A stretch of DNA of 33,454 nucleotides from an uncultured bacterium (GCA_946407375.1 CAMJNS010000021.1:1-33454); one strand, 5' to 3'. Numbered from the stretch's first letter, positions 10,201 to 18,405 are shown. A program made the numbers and translations. The notes: a model not told the origin generated them from the sequence alone.

Positions 10201-10323
10201 CAATTTGACCCAGAAATAGTTAAAGCTTTTGTAAGCTTAAGAACTTCTAAGAACTGTCCTCCTTGGTTTAGAGGTGATCTCCTAGACCAAAGCCTGGCAG
10301 ACCAATTCCCATTACAACTCTAA
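7261..10323 (+). CDS. Multi-GAF HD-GYP protein, probable cyclic-di-GMP phosphodiesterase
   Basis: 1020 aa, ATG after AGGAAG (7248-7253). After an N-terminal region of about 140 residues come four GAF domains in tandem (about 160-300, 325-465, 490-635, 660-805), each with the typical G-x-G-I/Y-x-G-W/K-x-A core (for example GQGISGWVA at 216-224 and GEGIAGWVA at 548-556). The HD-GYP domain (about 815-990) keeps H836, the HD pair in LLHDVGKIGI (868-869), HHHERYDGKGYP (920-931) and VADSFDAITSCRPYR (948-962). These are the metal- and substrate-binding signatures of active HD-GYP phosphodiesterases. There are no membrane segments, so it is cytosolic. Four GAF units suggest integration of several small-molecule or redox inputs; the ligands are not predictable. 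It is followed directly by a terminator. Confidence 0.92.
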   Translation: MVKKIFLEEVCDRERLKRFINRMYKLSRLHITPFNERGDVVIGDIEKILPGLTDATEIVDYPTSELLERPDGSFLKVLKLKHKGTSFGAVLIGPFFKLDSKHEPNSDIPEVTDSVLEGTEESVQSFFDQMADLAVEKNTLARKEKILSVLEHASTVMNSSLEFQNLLEFVIDIAIEITGATSGSLLLRKDESDCLEVAAARGRYPLEVKKLRIQFGQGISGWVAQHKESLNIPNVLLDSRYVETPEPIYSEMAMPLLIGDNLVGVIVVDSKEISAFSNSDELSLNTLASMVSRVLENSRLLSDSNQKLRELTKVFSISEKLSVRSLDREGYNEMLREACEATDSNASSLMLFNSDLEELTMYASYGLPEELSSLTIPIGKGYHGWVASNKKTLLITDAANDGTIAHVNFLDQFAKSMLVVPLITADNRFVGTLAIYHCDNPKIITESDQDLLNTIGRIITSHFENERLFNDSRRKLDYLSTLYKVGSSVSKTLNISTLFDTILQQVQEVMDVENCSLMAYNPNKNVLTLDAAIGLPSNMVGRIEVKSGEGIAGWVAKNRKPVLLKDISKDDRFSNRQGRLDYKTRSVLSVPILLHEDKLLGVLNVNNKRNGDAFLEDDLNLLLGISGQISQAIANASLHEKTDMQVAELSLIQELGKAINSSLDLDSVLNYFIDMTTRITEADCASLMLYDDSTNELYVEVYRGFDDEAIKDFRMKVGEGIAGKAAATHKPIRLDDTGTSKDYQDFGQLSARNLTLMSAPLVNKDNLIGVINCERKSDKKGPFTAENLDLLETLASQASIAIENARLYHNLLNVYLETIRSLAAAIDAKDSYTHGHSRRVTDLSVGIALEMQLPKSEVDTIRHASLLHDVGKIGISEKILLKPGRLTDDEFETIKSHPYIGAGILNSIEFLHSVCEIIKHHHERYDGKGYPDKLSGEEIPLGARIICVADSFDAITSCRPYRKPLTFDEATEEVKRCSGTQFDPEIVKAFVSLRTSKNCPPWFRGDLLDQSLADQFPLQL

Positions 10324-10345
10324 TAAATTAAATAAAAGACTGATT

Positions 10346-10382
10346 AAAAAAGGCACTTGGATCAATTCAAGTGCCTTTTTTT
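10346..10382 (+). terminator. Intrinsic terminator after the GAF/HD-GYP gene
   Basis: A-rich GGCACTTG stem (10346-10359), 8-nt loop, then CAAGTGCC and seven T (10368-10382). The stem pairs perfectly, including A-U pairs into the T tract, and it starts 22 bp after the stop codon. Confidence 0.93.
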
Positions 10383-10414
10383 CTGTGTTTTCCCTATATT
10401 AAATTGTTAAGTAT

Positions 10415-10442
10415 TTGACTTTTACAATAGTTATGATAGAAT
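10415..10442 (+). promoter_or_regulatory. Candidate sigma-70 promoter for the tolC-comB-HDOD-yihY run
   Basis: TTGACT (10415-10420), 16-nt spacer, TAGAAT (10437-10442), between the terminator and the ATG at 10473. An overlapping TATGAT (10432-10437) has too short a spacer. The position fits a transcription start near 10449. Confidence 0.55.
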
Positions 10443-10472
10443 CAAGGCAAATTATTTCGCTAAGGGTTGTAT

Positions 10473-12959
10473 ATGAAAGTGTTTCGTAATTTTAAATTAA
10501 TAGCTGCTTTCTTTTTATTTGTCGGAATTAGCAGCTTAGGTTTTGCCAAGACTTTGAAAGTCGGCATTGTTTTTGATGGTCCATCAGATAATACATTGAA
10601 TTTTGTTCATGACATAGAAGAAGAATTACCAAATACTCTTCTTGCTACTGATAAAATTGTTTTCCCTGATGATATAAGAGTAGCTGGTAAGTTTGATGTT
10701 AATAAAATCAAAACTGGTATTTCACAGCTTATGGGCAATAAAAATGTTGATGCTATACTAGCTATCGGTCCTGTTGCCTCTCATCTCATTGCAACATTAG
10801 ATAAATACCCAAAACCAGTTATAGCTGCTCATATCTATAATGCTTCCATGCAGAAAATCAGACAGAAAAATGGAACTAGTGGAGTTAAGAATCTTTCATA
10901 CATAGATATGAATCTCGATATAGGTCAGCACATTGATAAATATCAAGAAATAAAGACTTTCAAAAAACTTCATATTTTGATGAGTCCCTATATGCTTAAT
11001 GGTATTCCTCAGCTTGCAGACAGTTTGAAAGTTCAAACCCAAAAAGCTGGGGTCGATATGAAATTATTGCCATCTAACATAAAAGCAGGCGAAATAGCCA
11101 ATAGCTTAAAGGGTGCTGAAGCTGTATATGTAGCTCCATTGCCTGATTTGCCAGATGACCATCAGTGTATGTTAATAGCTCGCATTAACGAACTCAAGAT
11201 ACCTACAATGGCAATGTTTGGTAAAGAAACATTGAAATGTGGTGTATTGTGCACCATAGCTACTGGTATTGATACAGAAAAGCTTTCAAGACGTTTAGCA
11301 AATAATCTTTCTAGAGTATTGTATAAAGAAGATCTTTCTTCTTTCCCGACTTCTTTCTCTCATAATCAGCGTTTGACCATCAATATGGAAACCTGTCGTA
11401 GAGTTGGAATTTATCCAAATTTCAGTGCTATGACAACTGCTGATATAGTAAATGAAGAAGAACAGGTTGCTAGAAAAATTTCTATTACTCAGGCTATTGA
11501 AACTGCCCTTGTTAAGAATCTTTCTAAGATTGCAAAAAGATTAGAAATTGAAGCCAATATTCATGCTATAGATAAAGCTAGAGCAGCACTTGTTCCTAGA
11601 GGAAACATCTATTTCAGACAGGTTGAAATAGATGAAGACCGTGCAGAATCTATTTTTACTCCTGCTGAACATTCAACTCAATTGGGAACTAATCTTAGAT
11701 ATTTGATTGTCAGTGAAGATGCTAAGGCTAACATTGATGTTCAAAAATACTTCTTAGCTGCTAAAAAAGATGAAGAACGCGGTTTAATGCTTGATATTAT
11801 TCAGAAAGCTGCAGTTTCTTATTTGAATGTTTTAAAAGCAAAAACTTTGAAAAATATTCAAGAAGATAACTTAGCTGTTACTAGAGCAAATCTTGAAATA
11901 GCTAGACAACGTGAAAGCGTTGGCACTGCCGCTCCTGCAGAAGTATACAGATGGGAAATTCAGATGGCAACTGCTAGACAGGCTGTTATCGAAGCTGATG
12001 CTACCAAGAGAAAATCAGAACTTGCTTTAAATGAAGCTTTGTCTAACAGACAAGACGAACCATTTAATACTCTTGAAGAAGATATTTTCTCTAATATTTT
12101 CTTCTTCGATTATGACAGAATCGCTCCATATATTGATAATATTCAGAGCTTCGATTGCTTCAGTAATTTCTTGGTTGAGGATTCATTCGCTTTTTCACCT
12201 GAAATAGCCGCTGTTAATAAAAACTTAGATGCAACAGCAAGAATGAGAAGAGCTCACAGAAGAAGAAGACAGTTCAGACCAACAGTTGATATCTCTGCTA
12301 ATTTTACAAGAACCTTTGAAAAACAGGGTGAAGGAAGACTCAAACCTTATATTGGCGATGTTAATTTGCCTCTTTCTCGTTTAAATGCCCTAGGACCCCT
12401 TGGAATGAGTGATGTTAATCTGCCTTTAAGCTCAATGTTCAAATTCCCAGACGATAATGACTGGTCTGTAGCTATGAGTCTTACTTTCCCATTGTTTGAC
12501 GGTGCTTTGACAGGTGCAGCTCTAAGAGAAGCAGACAAAATGCTTGATGCTTTGAGAACCAGACGTGACGATTTGATGCAAAAGCACGAACTGCAAACAA
12601 GAGTTGCATTAGAAAATGCAAAAACTTCTTTCATTTCAATAAAGATGTCTAGACAAAGAGTAGAATTTGCAGAAAAAGCTCTTGAAGCTGTAAGAAATGC
12701 TTATTCTAGAGGGGCTATTAATATATTAGACCTTATTGATGCTCAAAATGCTTATAGAATTGCTAAAGAAGCAAATGCAAATGCAGTATTCACTTTTTTA
12801 AGCGATTTTATTCAGGTTTGTCGTTCAGTTGGAACATTCGATTTTATTCTTAATCAACGCACCAATCAGGAATATTATGACCGTATAGATAACTACTTTA
12901 AAGCTCATAATATACCTCCTGCTTATCGTTCTTTTAAGGGAGAACAATATGCTGATTGA
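10473..12959 (+). CDS. Fusion of a periplasmic ABC substrate-binding-like domain and a TolC-family outer-membrane efflux protein
   Basis: 828 aa from ATG 10473, chosen over the TTG at 10467 because AAGGG at 10462-10466 gives a 6-nt spacing. Residues 1-25 are a classic signal peptide ending SSLGFA. Residues about 26-280 resemble the ABC_sub_bind/TrpX-type periplasmic binding fold (KTLKVGIVFDGPSDNT, VDAILAIGPVASHLI, PVIAAHI, LHILMSP). From about 325 to 780 the protein is TolC-like: long heptad-rich helices (ITQAIETALVKN; AVTRANLEIARQRESVGTAAPAEVYRWEI; AYSRGAINILDLIDAQNAYR) alternating with beta segments (PTVDISANFTRTF, DWSVAMSLTFPLFDGA). Duplicated TolC halves are evident. The likely role is the outer-membrane channel of an export system, with a periplasmic sensing or docking domain. 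No inner-membrane pump or adaptor gene is in the window. The stop overlaps comB by 11 bp. Confidence 0.85.
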   Translation: MKVFRNFKLIAAFFLFVGISSLGFAKTLKVGIVFDGPSDNTLNFVHDIEEELPNTLLATDKIVFPDDIRVAGKFDVNKIKTGISQLMGNKNVDAILAIGPVASHLIATLDKYPKPVIAAHIYNASMQKIRQKNGTSGVKNLSYIDMNLDIGQHIDKYQEIKTFKKLHILMSPYMLNGIPQLADSLKVQTQKAGVDMKLLPSNIKAGEIANSLKGAEAVYVAPLPDLPDDHQCMLIARINELKIPTMAMFGKETLKCGVLCTIATGIDTEKLSRRLANNLSRVLYKEDLSSFPTSFSHNQRLTINMETCRRVGIYPNFSAMTTADIVNEEEQVARKISITQAIETALVKNLSKIAKRLEIEANIHAIDKARAALVPRGNIYFRQVEIDEDRAESIFTPAEHSTQLGTNLRYLIVSEDAKANIDVQKYFLAAKKDEERGLMLDIIQKAAVSYLNVLKAKTLKNIQEDNLAVTRANLEIARQRESVGTAAPAEVYRWEIQMATARQAVIEADATKRKSELALNEALSNRQDEPFNTLEEDIFSNIFFFDYDRIAPYIDNIQSFDCFSNFLVEDSFAFSPEIAAVNKNLDATARMRRAHRRRRQFRPTVDISANFTRTFEKQGEGRLKPYIGDVNLPLSRLNALGPLGMSDVNLPLSSMFKFPDDNDWSVAMSLTFPLFDGALTGAALREADKMLDALRTRRDDLMQKHELQTRVALENAKTSFISIKMSRQRVEFAEKALEAVRNAYSRGAINILDLIDAQNAYRIAKEANANAVFTFLSDFIQVCRSVGTFDFILNQRTNQEYYDRIDNYFKAHNIPPAYRSFKGEQYAD

Positions 12960-13701
12960 TGTAGCATTCACTCCATCTGAAGTTCAGGCAATAGATAGCA
13001 AAGTATGTGTTGTAGTTGATGTAATTAGAGCTTCTTCCAGCTTAACGGTTATTTGTTCTAAAAAGCCGGAAACTCTTATATTAACTACAACAATTAAAAA
13101 CACAAATAAAATTGCTTCACAGTTGACTGTTCATCCCTTGCTTTGTGGTGAAAGAAAAGGATTACCTCCTGAAGGTTTTGACTTCGGAAATAGTCCAGCA
13201 GAATATTACAGAGCTGAATTAGCTGGTAGAACCATTGTTTTTACTTCTAGCAACGGGACAAGAGCTATTGCCGATGTGACTTTGGCTTCAAAAGTTTATT
13301 TAGGCTGTTTTTTGAATGCAAGAGCGGTTGTAAAGAAAGCTTATGATTATGCTGTGGCTCATAACAAAGATATTTCTTTTGTTTGTGCTGGACGTGAAGA
13401 AAAGTTTGCTATTGATGATGCTTACTGCTCTGGTTATTTAGTTTCTAGACTAGTTTCTTTAATTCCAGCAGATAAAGAGTTTGTCTTAGGTGATGGAGCT
13501 CAGGCTGCTTTAGGCATTTTTGGCTATTATAGAGATGATAGAAAATTATTGGAAATGTCTGGTGCTGGTAAAAACGTTATTGAAATAGGTCTTGCCGATG
13601 ATTTGACATTTTTGCTTCAGAGGGATTTAATAGAAGTAGTACCTGAATTAATTACAGAAAATAATCAAAACCCAGAACATGGGTTTAGTGTGTATTTGTA
13701 A
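12949..13701 (+). CDS. comB: Probable 2-phosphosulfolactate phosphatase (ComB family)
   Basis: 250 aa, ATG overlapping the previous gene's end, with AAGGGAGA at 12936-12943. Family motifs are intact: VDVIRASS (23-30), GERKGLPPEGFDFGNSP (67-83), TSSNGTRA (99-106) and CAGREEKFAIDDAYC (146-160). ComB removes phosphate from 2-phosphosulfolactate (Mg2+-dependent) in coenzyme M/sulfolactate formation. Many bacteria that do not make coenzyme M carry this family, and the true substrate there is uncertain. No comA, comC or sulfolactate genes are nearby. Length matches the family (about 230-250). Translational coupling to the TolC fusion suggests the same operon, though no functional link is evident. 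Confidence 0.88.
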   Translation: MLIDVAFTPSEVQAIDSKVCVVVDVIRASSSLTVICSKKPETLILTTTIKNTNKIASQLTVHPLLCGERKGLPPEGFDFGNSPAEYYRAELAGRTIVFTSSNGTRAIADVTLASKVYLGCFLNARAVVKKAYDYAVAHNKDISFVCAGREEKFAIDDAYCSGYLVSRLVSLIPADKEFVLGDGAQAALGIFGYYRDDRKLLEMSGAGKNVIEIGLADDLTFLLQRDLIEVVPELITENNQNPEHGFSVYL

Positions 13702-13745
13702 AAGAGCTAAGAGAGAAGAGGTAAGGGAAAGGAGAAGTATAAATA

Positions 13746-15068
13746 GTGGCTGATAATAATACTAATAATACTTTTCCTTTCCAATTAAAGTTATTTCAGA
13801 ATAAAGTTCCAGAAGTAATTATCAACAAAACAGTGCTTGCAGAAAGCAAACTTCTACCTTCTTTGCAAACACTGATGACAAAATTCCCAATCGTATTTTT
13901 AGAATTGCAGTATCCGGGCAAACTTACTGTAGAAACTCAAGAATTTTTTCAGAATCTAGAAAACCCAGAAAAACTTACAGTTATTATTGAAAACGATAAT
14001 CAGGTAGAGTTTGATATGTCTCCGATACCTGTTTTGCCAAACTTACAATCAGCTTTGTTAAGATTGAAGCATAAACCAGGGGTCGAAAAGGCTATAAAGC
14101 AAATTTCTTCTTTCCCAGAAATGAATTCACCTGTTTTTGAGTATCTACAGTATCTGAAAGATGATAAATTAGATTTTCAAGATATAGTAAAAAAATTAGA
14201 ACAAAACCCTATTATAACCAATAGAATTTTAACTATTTGCAATTCTATGGAAAAGGCTATAAGCAATCCTTTTGATAACCTTTCTAGAGCTGTTTCTTTT
14301 GTGGGGTTAGAAGGGGTCAGACAAATTCTTATAGAGGAAGTTTTTGCTATTTTAACAAGGGTTTTTAGTAATCAAAGAGATAAGCTTTGCCATTTGAGAC
14401 GCTCTTCAATTCTTGCTGGTGTGTTGGGAAGCTTATTTGGAACGAACCCACATATTTTTTGGAGAATGCGTTCGGCAGCATTGATGCACGATATAGGCTC
14501 ACTTGTAATGGCTTATTATGACCCAAAAGAATATGAACGTTGTAGAAATATTTCTAAGGCTAAAAAAATAACAACCTGTGATGCCGAAAACCAATTTCTA
14601 GGTTTTAATCATCAGGAAGCCGGTTTACTTCTTGCTAATACTCTAAATTTACCCGAGTATCTTTTCCCTGCTATAGGTAAGCACCATAATAATCAAATTG
14701 ATTCAAACGATATTTTATTGCAGGCTACAGTTGTGGCAAACGGTTATATAAATCATGAAAGTGAAGCAATAGGCTTTAGTTCTTACGAAGATTGCTTAGA
14801 TTATTTAGAAGATGCAAAACAGCAAGCAGATAAAGAAAGATGTGATAAAGAGTTTGCCATAAAATCAGCAAGACTTTCTCCTGATGATACTGAAGGTCTC
14901 AAAAAATTAGAAGAAGAAATTTATGGAACAGAAGAAAAAGAAGAGGTTCTAGAAGAGTTCAAGAGCAATTATAAATATAGAACTTTTGAAAGCACAAAGA
15001 TTGAAGTTTTATTCAGAGAAAAGCTATCATCTATTCTTAGAGATGGTTACGAGCTTAAAAACTTCTAA
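13746..15068 (+). CDS. HDOD-domain signalling protein
   Basis: 440 aa. The GTG start has GGAGAAG at 13731-13737, 8 nt upstream. Residues about 115-310 match the HDOD fold: repeated I/L-x-x-x-P-x-(M/I)-x-S/N-x-(V/I) elements (SFPEMNSPVFEYL; LEQNPIITNRILTICNS), NLSRAVSFVGLEGVRQIL, LMHDIGSL (HD at 248-249) and NHQEAGLLLANTLNLPEYL. HDOD proteins are regulatory relatives of HD phosphohydrolases, often tied to c-di-GMP signalling or motility. The N-terminal ~95 residues and the acidic helical C-terminus (about 345-440) are not recognised. It lies 44 bp after comB and 9 bp before the YihY gene. It is the second HD-superfamily signalling protein in the window. Confidence 0.85.
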   Translation: MADNNTNNTFPFQLKLFQNKVPEVIINKTVLAESKLLPSLQTLMTKFPIVFLELQYPGKLTVETQEFFQNLENPEKLTVIIENDNQVEFDMSPIPVLPNLQSALLRLKHKPGVEKAIKQISSFPEMNSPVFEYLQYLKDDKLDFQDIVKKLEQNPIITNRILTICNSMEKAISNPFDNLSRAVSFVGLEGVRQILIEEVFAILTRVFSNQRDKLCHLRRSSILAGVLGSLFGTNPHIFWRMRSAALMHDIGSLVMAYYDPKEYERCRNISKAKKITTCDAENQFLGFNHQEAGLLLANTLNLPEYLFPAIGKHHNNQIDSNDILLQATVVANGYINHESEAIGFSSYEDCLDYLEDAKQQADKERCDKEFAIKSARLSPDDTEGLKKLEEEIYGTEEKEEVLEEFKSNYKYRTFESTKIEVLFREKLSSILRDGYELKNF

Positions 15069-15077
15069 GAGGCAAAT

Positions 15078-15980
15078 ATGATAAAGCAATTTATCTCGTT
15101 TATTTGTCATGTTGTCAACCGAGCTGCAGCAACAAAAGTTACGGAAGCAGCGGCAGCAATTGCTTATTATGCTATTCTTTCATTTTTCCCTTTGATTTTG
15201 TTACTGATTGCGTTAAACTCAGCTTTTATTCAAAGTGCTGAAGTTCAGAATCAAATACTTCAGTGGGCTAAAGATTTTGTGCCAGGTTCTGAACAAATTG
15301 TAATGGCAAACATTCAGCATTTAATTAAGGCAAGTGAAACTGTTGGTTATGTCGGAACTGCTATTTTGCTGTGGTCTGCAACTCTTGTTTTTGCTGGCTT
15401 TGCTCAAAATATCAATATGGCTTGGCCACCTGCAACAAGTCGTCATTTCTTGGTTGATAGATTTATTGGGTTACTCACAATAAGCGTAGTAATTGTTTTC
15501 CTTATAGTAGTAATGGTTGCAACTACTGTTATAGATGCTGTTCCAAGGCTATTCCCTGGATTTTTTACTTCTTTAGTTATAAGAGCAAATAGGTTTCAGC
15601 ATTTGGTAATACAATTTTTGCCTGTTATTACCATTTTTGCTTTGCTGATACTTTTTTATAAGTATATTCCTAATTGTAAGGTTTTTTGGCGAGAAGCTAT
15701 TGTTGCTAGCTCTTTTTCTGGTATCGCTATGTTGGTTACAAAATCAGCATTTGTTTGGTATCTTACACAGGGACCGAACTCTTATAGCTTGGTTTATGGC
15801 TCTTTGGGAACAGTTGTGGCTTTTATGCTTTGGATATATCTGTCGTCTTGTATAATACTCATTGGTGGTCATATAAGTGCGGGATATGCAAAATTTTTCA
15901 GAAGCCCAGAAGAACATAAATTTGCTAAAGATAATGATTTTGAGCCTATAGATAATTTACCCGATTTCCCAAAAGAATAA
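15078..15980 (+). CDS. YihY/BrkB (UPF0761) family inner-membrane protein
   Basis: 300 aa, ATG with AAGAGG at 15067-15072. Family start pattern: TEAAAAIAYYAILSFFPLILLLIAL (about 23-47, split here only by hydrophobic runs), then further hydrophobic spans near 95-115, 135-160, 190-210, 218-238 and 245-268, giving about six membrane helices. The conserved YxxIPN element appears as KYIPNCKVFW and is followed by G.....LVYGSLG, typical of the family. The molecular function is not established; RNase BN is an old misannotation of this family. The C-terminal tail is charged and cytosolic. Last gene of the run that starts at 10473. Confidence 0.9.
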   Translation: MIKQFISFICHVVNRAAATKVTEAAAAIAYYAILSFFPLILLLIALNSAFIQSAEVQNQILQWAKDFVPGSEQIVMANIQHLIKASETVGYVGTAILLWSATLVFAGFAQNINMAWPPATSRHFLVDRFIGLLTISVVIVFLIVVMVATTVIDAVPRLFPGFFTSLVIRANRFQHLVIQFLPVITIFALLILFYKYIPNCKVFWREAIVASSFSGIAMLVTKSAFVWYLTQGPNSYSLVYGSLGTVVAFMLWIYLSSCIILIGGHISAGYAKFFRSPEEHKFAKDNDFEPIDNLPDFPKE

Positions 15981-15987
15981 CTCTACA

Positions 15988-16016
15988 TTTACAAAACACA
16001 GGTCTCGTGCTATTAT
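15988..16016 (+). promoter_or_regulatory. Sigma-70 promoter for tRNA-Val
   Basis: TTTACA (15988-15993), 17-nt spacer, TATTAT (16011-16016). A start 7 nt after the -10 box falls at 16023, the first base of the tRNA, so the tRNA may be transcribed with almost no leader. It may also drive cobA-hemD downstream. Confidence 0.65.
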
Positions 16017-16022
16017 ATAGCT

Positions 16023-16095
16023 AGATCTGTAGCTCAGCTGGTAGAGCAACGGCGTCACATGCCGTGTGTCATGGGTTCGAGTCCCACCAGATCTA
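16023..16095 (+). tRNA. tRNA-Val (anticodon CAC)
   Basis: 73 nt. Acceptor stem AGATCTG/CAGATCT is perfect, with discriminator A16095. D arm is TAGCTCAGCTGGTAGAGC. Anticodon stem ACGGC/GCCGT has loop GTCACAT, giving anticodon CAC, which reads GUG (Val). T arm ATGGG-TTCGAGT-CCCAC has one A-C mismatch at its base. CCA is not encoded; a run of T follows immediately. Confidence 0.95.
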
Positions 16096-16125
16096 TTTTT
16101 TATGTACATTGCAAAAGGTGCCACA

Positions 16126-17616
16126 ATGAAAGATTCTAAAGTATATTTAATAGGGGCTGGTCCAGGTAACGAAGGTTTAATAACAGTTAAAGGCTTAGAA
16201 GTTCTTAGAAAAGCTGAAGTATTGGTTTATGATCAACTTGGAACTTCTGCATTTTTAAAAGAAGTTCCTGACAATTGTCAAATGTATGATGTTGGTAAAT
16301 CTTCTGGAAATCACAAACTCAGCCAAGATGGAATCAACGAACTTTTAGCAGAAAAAGCAAAAGAATTTAAGATAGTAGTTCGTTTAAAAGGTGGAGATCC
16401 TTATATTTTTGGTCGTGGTGGTGAAGAATATCTTTATTTGAAAGAGAGAGGAATAAAAGTAGAAGTTATTCCTGGCATTACATCAGCTATTTCTGTTCCT
16501 GCTTATGCTGGAATTCCAATTACTCAACGCGGATATACTACTTCATTAGCTATCATAACAGGCCACGAAGCTCAAAAAGAAGCTAGTGATTTAAATTGGA
16601 AAGCCTTAGCTGGAATAGGGACAGTTGTATTTGTAATGGGTGTAAAAAATATAGGGAAAATCTGCCAGAATCTTATGGCTGAAGGCAAAGATCCTGAAAC
16701 TCCTGTAGCTATGGTTCAAAACGGTACTTTACCAAAACAAAAAACTTATATTGGCACCCTAGCCACAATGGAAGAAATTGTAAAAAAAGAAAACATACAA
16801 CCTCCTTGTATTACTGTTGTTGGCAAAGTTGTAGACCTTCATTCTGAGCTGAACTGGTTTGAAAAACTGCCACTCTTTGGCAAAAAAATAATAGTTACAC
16901 GTTCAAGAGCACAAGCAAGTAGTTTATTGTCAGAATTAAAAGAATTAGGTGCTGATGCTATAGAATGTCCTACTATAAAAATTACAGAAATTGAAGATAA
17001 CAAGGCTTTTGATAGTTTTATAGAAAAGAACCGGGATTATACCCATTTGGTTTTTACTTCAGTAAATGGTGTTAAAACATTTATTAAGAAGCTTCTTGAT
17101 TCAAAGAATGATTTGCGTATTTTATTCGGAAAAAAGATTATCTGTATAGGTCCTGCAACTGCTGAAGCTTTTAAAGAAAAAGGAATAATCGCTGACTTTG
17201 TTCCTGAAACATATGTGGCAGAAAGCATTGTCCCATTTTTTGAAAATATAAAAGATGCTAATGTTGCCATTTTAAGAGCAGAAATAGCTAGAGAAGTTCT
17301 TCCTGAAGCTTTAAAAAAGTTAGGGCATAAGGTAGAGATAATCCCGCTTTATCACACTGATTATGAAAGTAATATTAGTCAAGAATTGGTTGAGTCTCTT
17401 GAAAAGAATCAGATTGATTATGTAACATTTACAAGTTCATCTACTGTTGAAGGTTTTGCAAAGATGATTAAAAATAGCAATATCAAACCTGAAAATGTTC
17501 CTGCGGCTGTTATTGGACCTGTTACTGAAGAAACTTGTAAAAAATATGGGTTTAATATTCTGGTAAAAGCTAAAGAGTATACTATTCCCGGCTTAGTTGA
17601 AGCACTAATTGGTTGA
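16126..17616 (+). CDS. cobA-hemD: Fused uroporphyrinogen-III C-methyltransferase / uroporphyrinogen-III synthase
   Basis: 496 aa. I chose ATG 16126 (AAAAGGTG at 16113-16120) because the next in-frame start upstream (16102) has no ribosome-binding site and an earlier one lies inside the tRNA. The N-terminal half is SUMT/CobA: KVYLIGAGPGNEGLIT (5-20), YDVGKSSGNHKLSQDGIN, RLKGGDPYIFGRGGEEY (86-102), PGITSAISVPAYAGIPITQRG and LAIITGH. It performs SAM-dependent methylation to precorrin-2. From about residue 245 the HemD domain follows (GKKIIVTRSRAQASSLLSEL; THLVFTSVNGV; DYVTFTSSSTVEGFAKM; AVIGPVTEETCKKYG), which cyclises hydroxymethylbilane. This fusion is common in anaerobes and feeds the siroheme and B12 branches. 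No other tetrapyrrole genes are in the window. Confidence 0.95.
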   Translation: MKDSKVYLIGAGPGNEGLITVKGLEVLRKAEVLVYDQLGTSAFLKEVPDNCQMYDVGKSSGNHKLSQDGINELLAEKAKEFKIVVRLKGGDPYIFGRGGEEYLYLKERGIKVEVIPGITSAISVPAYAGIPITQRGYTTSLAIITGHEAQKEASDLNWKALAGIGTVVFVMGVKNIGKICQNLMAEGKDPETPVAMVQNGTLPKQKTYIGTLATMEEIVKKENIQPPCITVVGKVVDLHSELNWFEKLPLFGKKIIVTRSRAQASSLLSELKELGADAIECPTIKITEIEDNKAFDSFIEKNRDYTHLVFTSVNGVKTFIKKLLDSKNDLRILFGKKIICIGPATAEAFKEKGIIADFVPETYVAESIVPFFENIKDANVAILRAEIAREVLPEALKKLGHKVEIIPLYHTDYESNISQELVESLEKNQIDYVTFTSSSTVEGFAKMIKNSNIKPENVPAAVIGPVTEETCKKYGFNILVKAKEYTIPGLVEALIG

Positions 17617-17637
17617 ACAAGCTTTTGCTTTTTATTA

Positions 17638-18405
17638 TTAGAAATTAGCTCCAAAACCTACTATCAATGGTTTGTATTCGTAAAAACCATCATAGCTGGT
17701 TTTTGTCGATGCTGATATGTCTATGGAAAAACCACGATGAGAATAGTATCTCCAACCTAAAGATACTACGTCTCCATTGTAGTCGAGGACATATTGGCTC
17801 TTATAGCCTCTTTCTCCCGGTTTTCTTCCAGGAAATTCTCCACCAAATAATAAACAGAGTTCATCGGGTTTTCTTTTATTTTTATTATATTTCCCGAATG
17901 AAGCTGTTCCGATTCCTTCATTTCCACCAAAATTCCAGCCTACACCTAGACCACCGAAGGTTAAATATAGTGTGTGATAATTGTTTGGATTGGTATCAAA
18001 TACTCCACCAAAAGCTATTTGTGAAAACTCACCTTCACCCACAGAGGGTAATCTGACTTTAAAATTTAATTTTGGGTCCGTTTCTACGTTATTTCTATCT
18101 GATTCAGAATCTAAATCGGCTTCTATACCAAACTCAATGTCGCGAATAGGGGAAAAAGCAAAAGCTAGGCTTGTCATATAGCCGTCTTTTTCTTTGTCAC
18201 CTTTATAGCTTTCATACATTCTTGTTCTGACTGATAACTCAATTTCTTTTTCATGAACAGTTTTATAAGAAGGTACATTTACAAAACCTGATGGACCTTG
18301 AAGACTTAAACCTGCGTGAGAAGCTGAACTAGAACATAATAAAAATAGAAATAATAAAGTTGGAATGAAAGTATATTTATATTTAAAAAATGAATTGTTA
18401 AGCAT
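17638..18405 (-). CDS. Predicted small outer-membrane beta-barrel protein
   Basis: 255 aa from ATG 18405, which overlaps the stop of the upstream Cys-rich gene (ATGCTTAA arrangement) and puts a signal peptide at the N-terminus: basic residues, FIPTLLFLFLLCSSS, then ASHAG. An in-frame ATG at 18435 would add ten residues and is less likely. The mature start LSLQGPSGFVNVPSYKTVHEKEIEL recalls the opening strand of YjbH/porin-like barrels (GxxNxPSA.....G). The rest alternates polar and aromatic residues in beta strands (FGGLGVGWNFGGNEGIGTASFGKY; YVLDYNGDVVSLGWRYYS), ending GFGANF with the C-terminal Phe that BAM substrates carry. Translationally coupled to the gene before it. Family not identified with certainty. 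Confidence 0.7.
   Translation of the reverse strand: MLNNSFFKYKYTFIPTLLFLFLLCSSSASHAGLSLQGPSGFVNVPSYKTVHEKEIELSVRTRMYESYKGDKEKDGYMTSLAFAFSPIRDIEFGIEADLDSESDRNNVETDPKLNFKVRLPSVGEGEFSQIAFGGVFDTNPNNYHTLYLTFGGLGVGWNFGGNEGIGTASFGKYNKNKRKPDELCLLFGGEFPGRKPGERGYKSQYVLDYNGDVVSLGWRYYSHRGFSIDISASTKTSYDGFYEYKPLIVGFGANF

Noticed and set aside
16066..16125. Possible longer N-terminus for the cobA-hemD protein
   Set aside because: The upstream start codons lie inside the tRNA gene or lack a ribosome-binding site; the family begins at the ATG at 16126.
17667..18181. Two + strand ORFs opposite the outer-membrane protein gene
   Set aside because: They lack ribosome-binding sites and protein-like sequence, whereas the - strand frame has a signal peptide and beta-barrel pattern.
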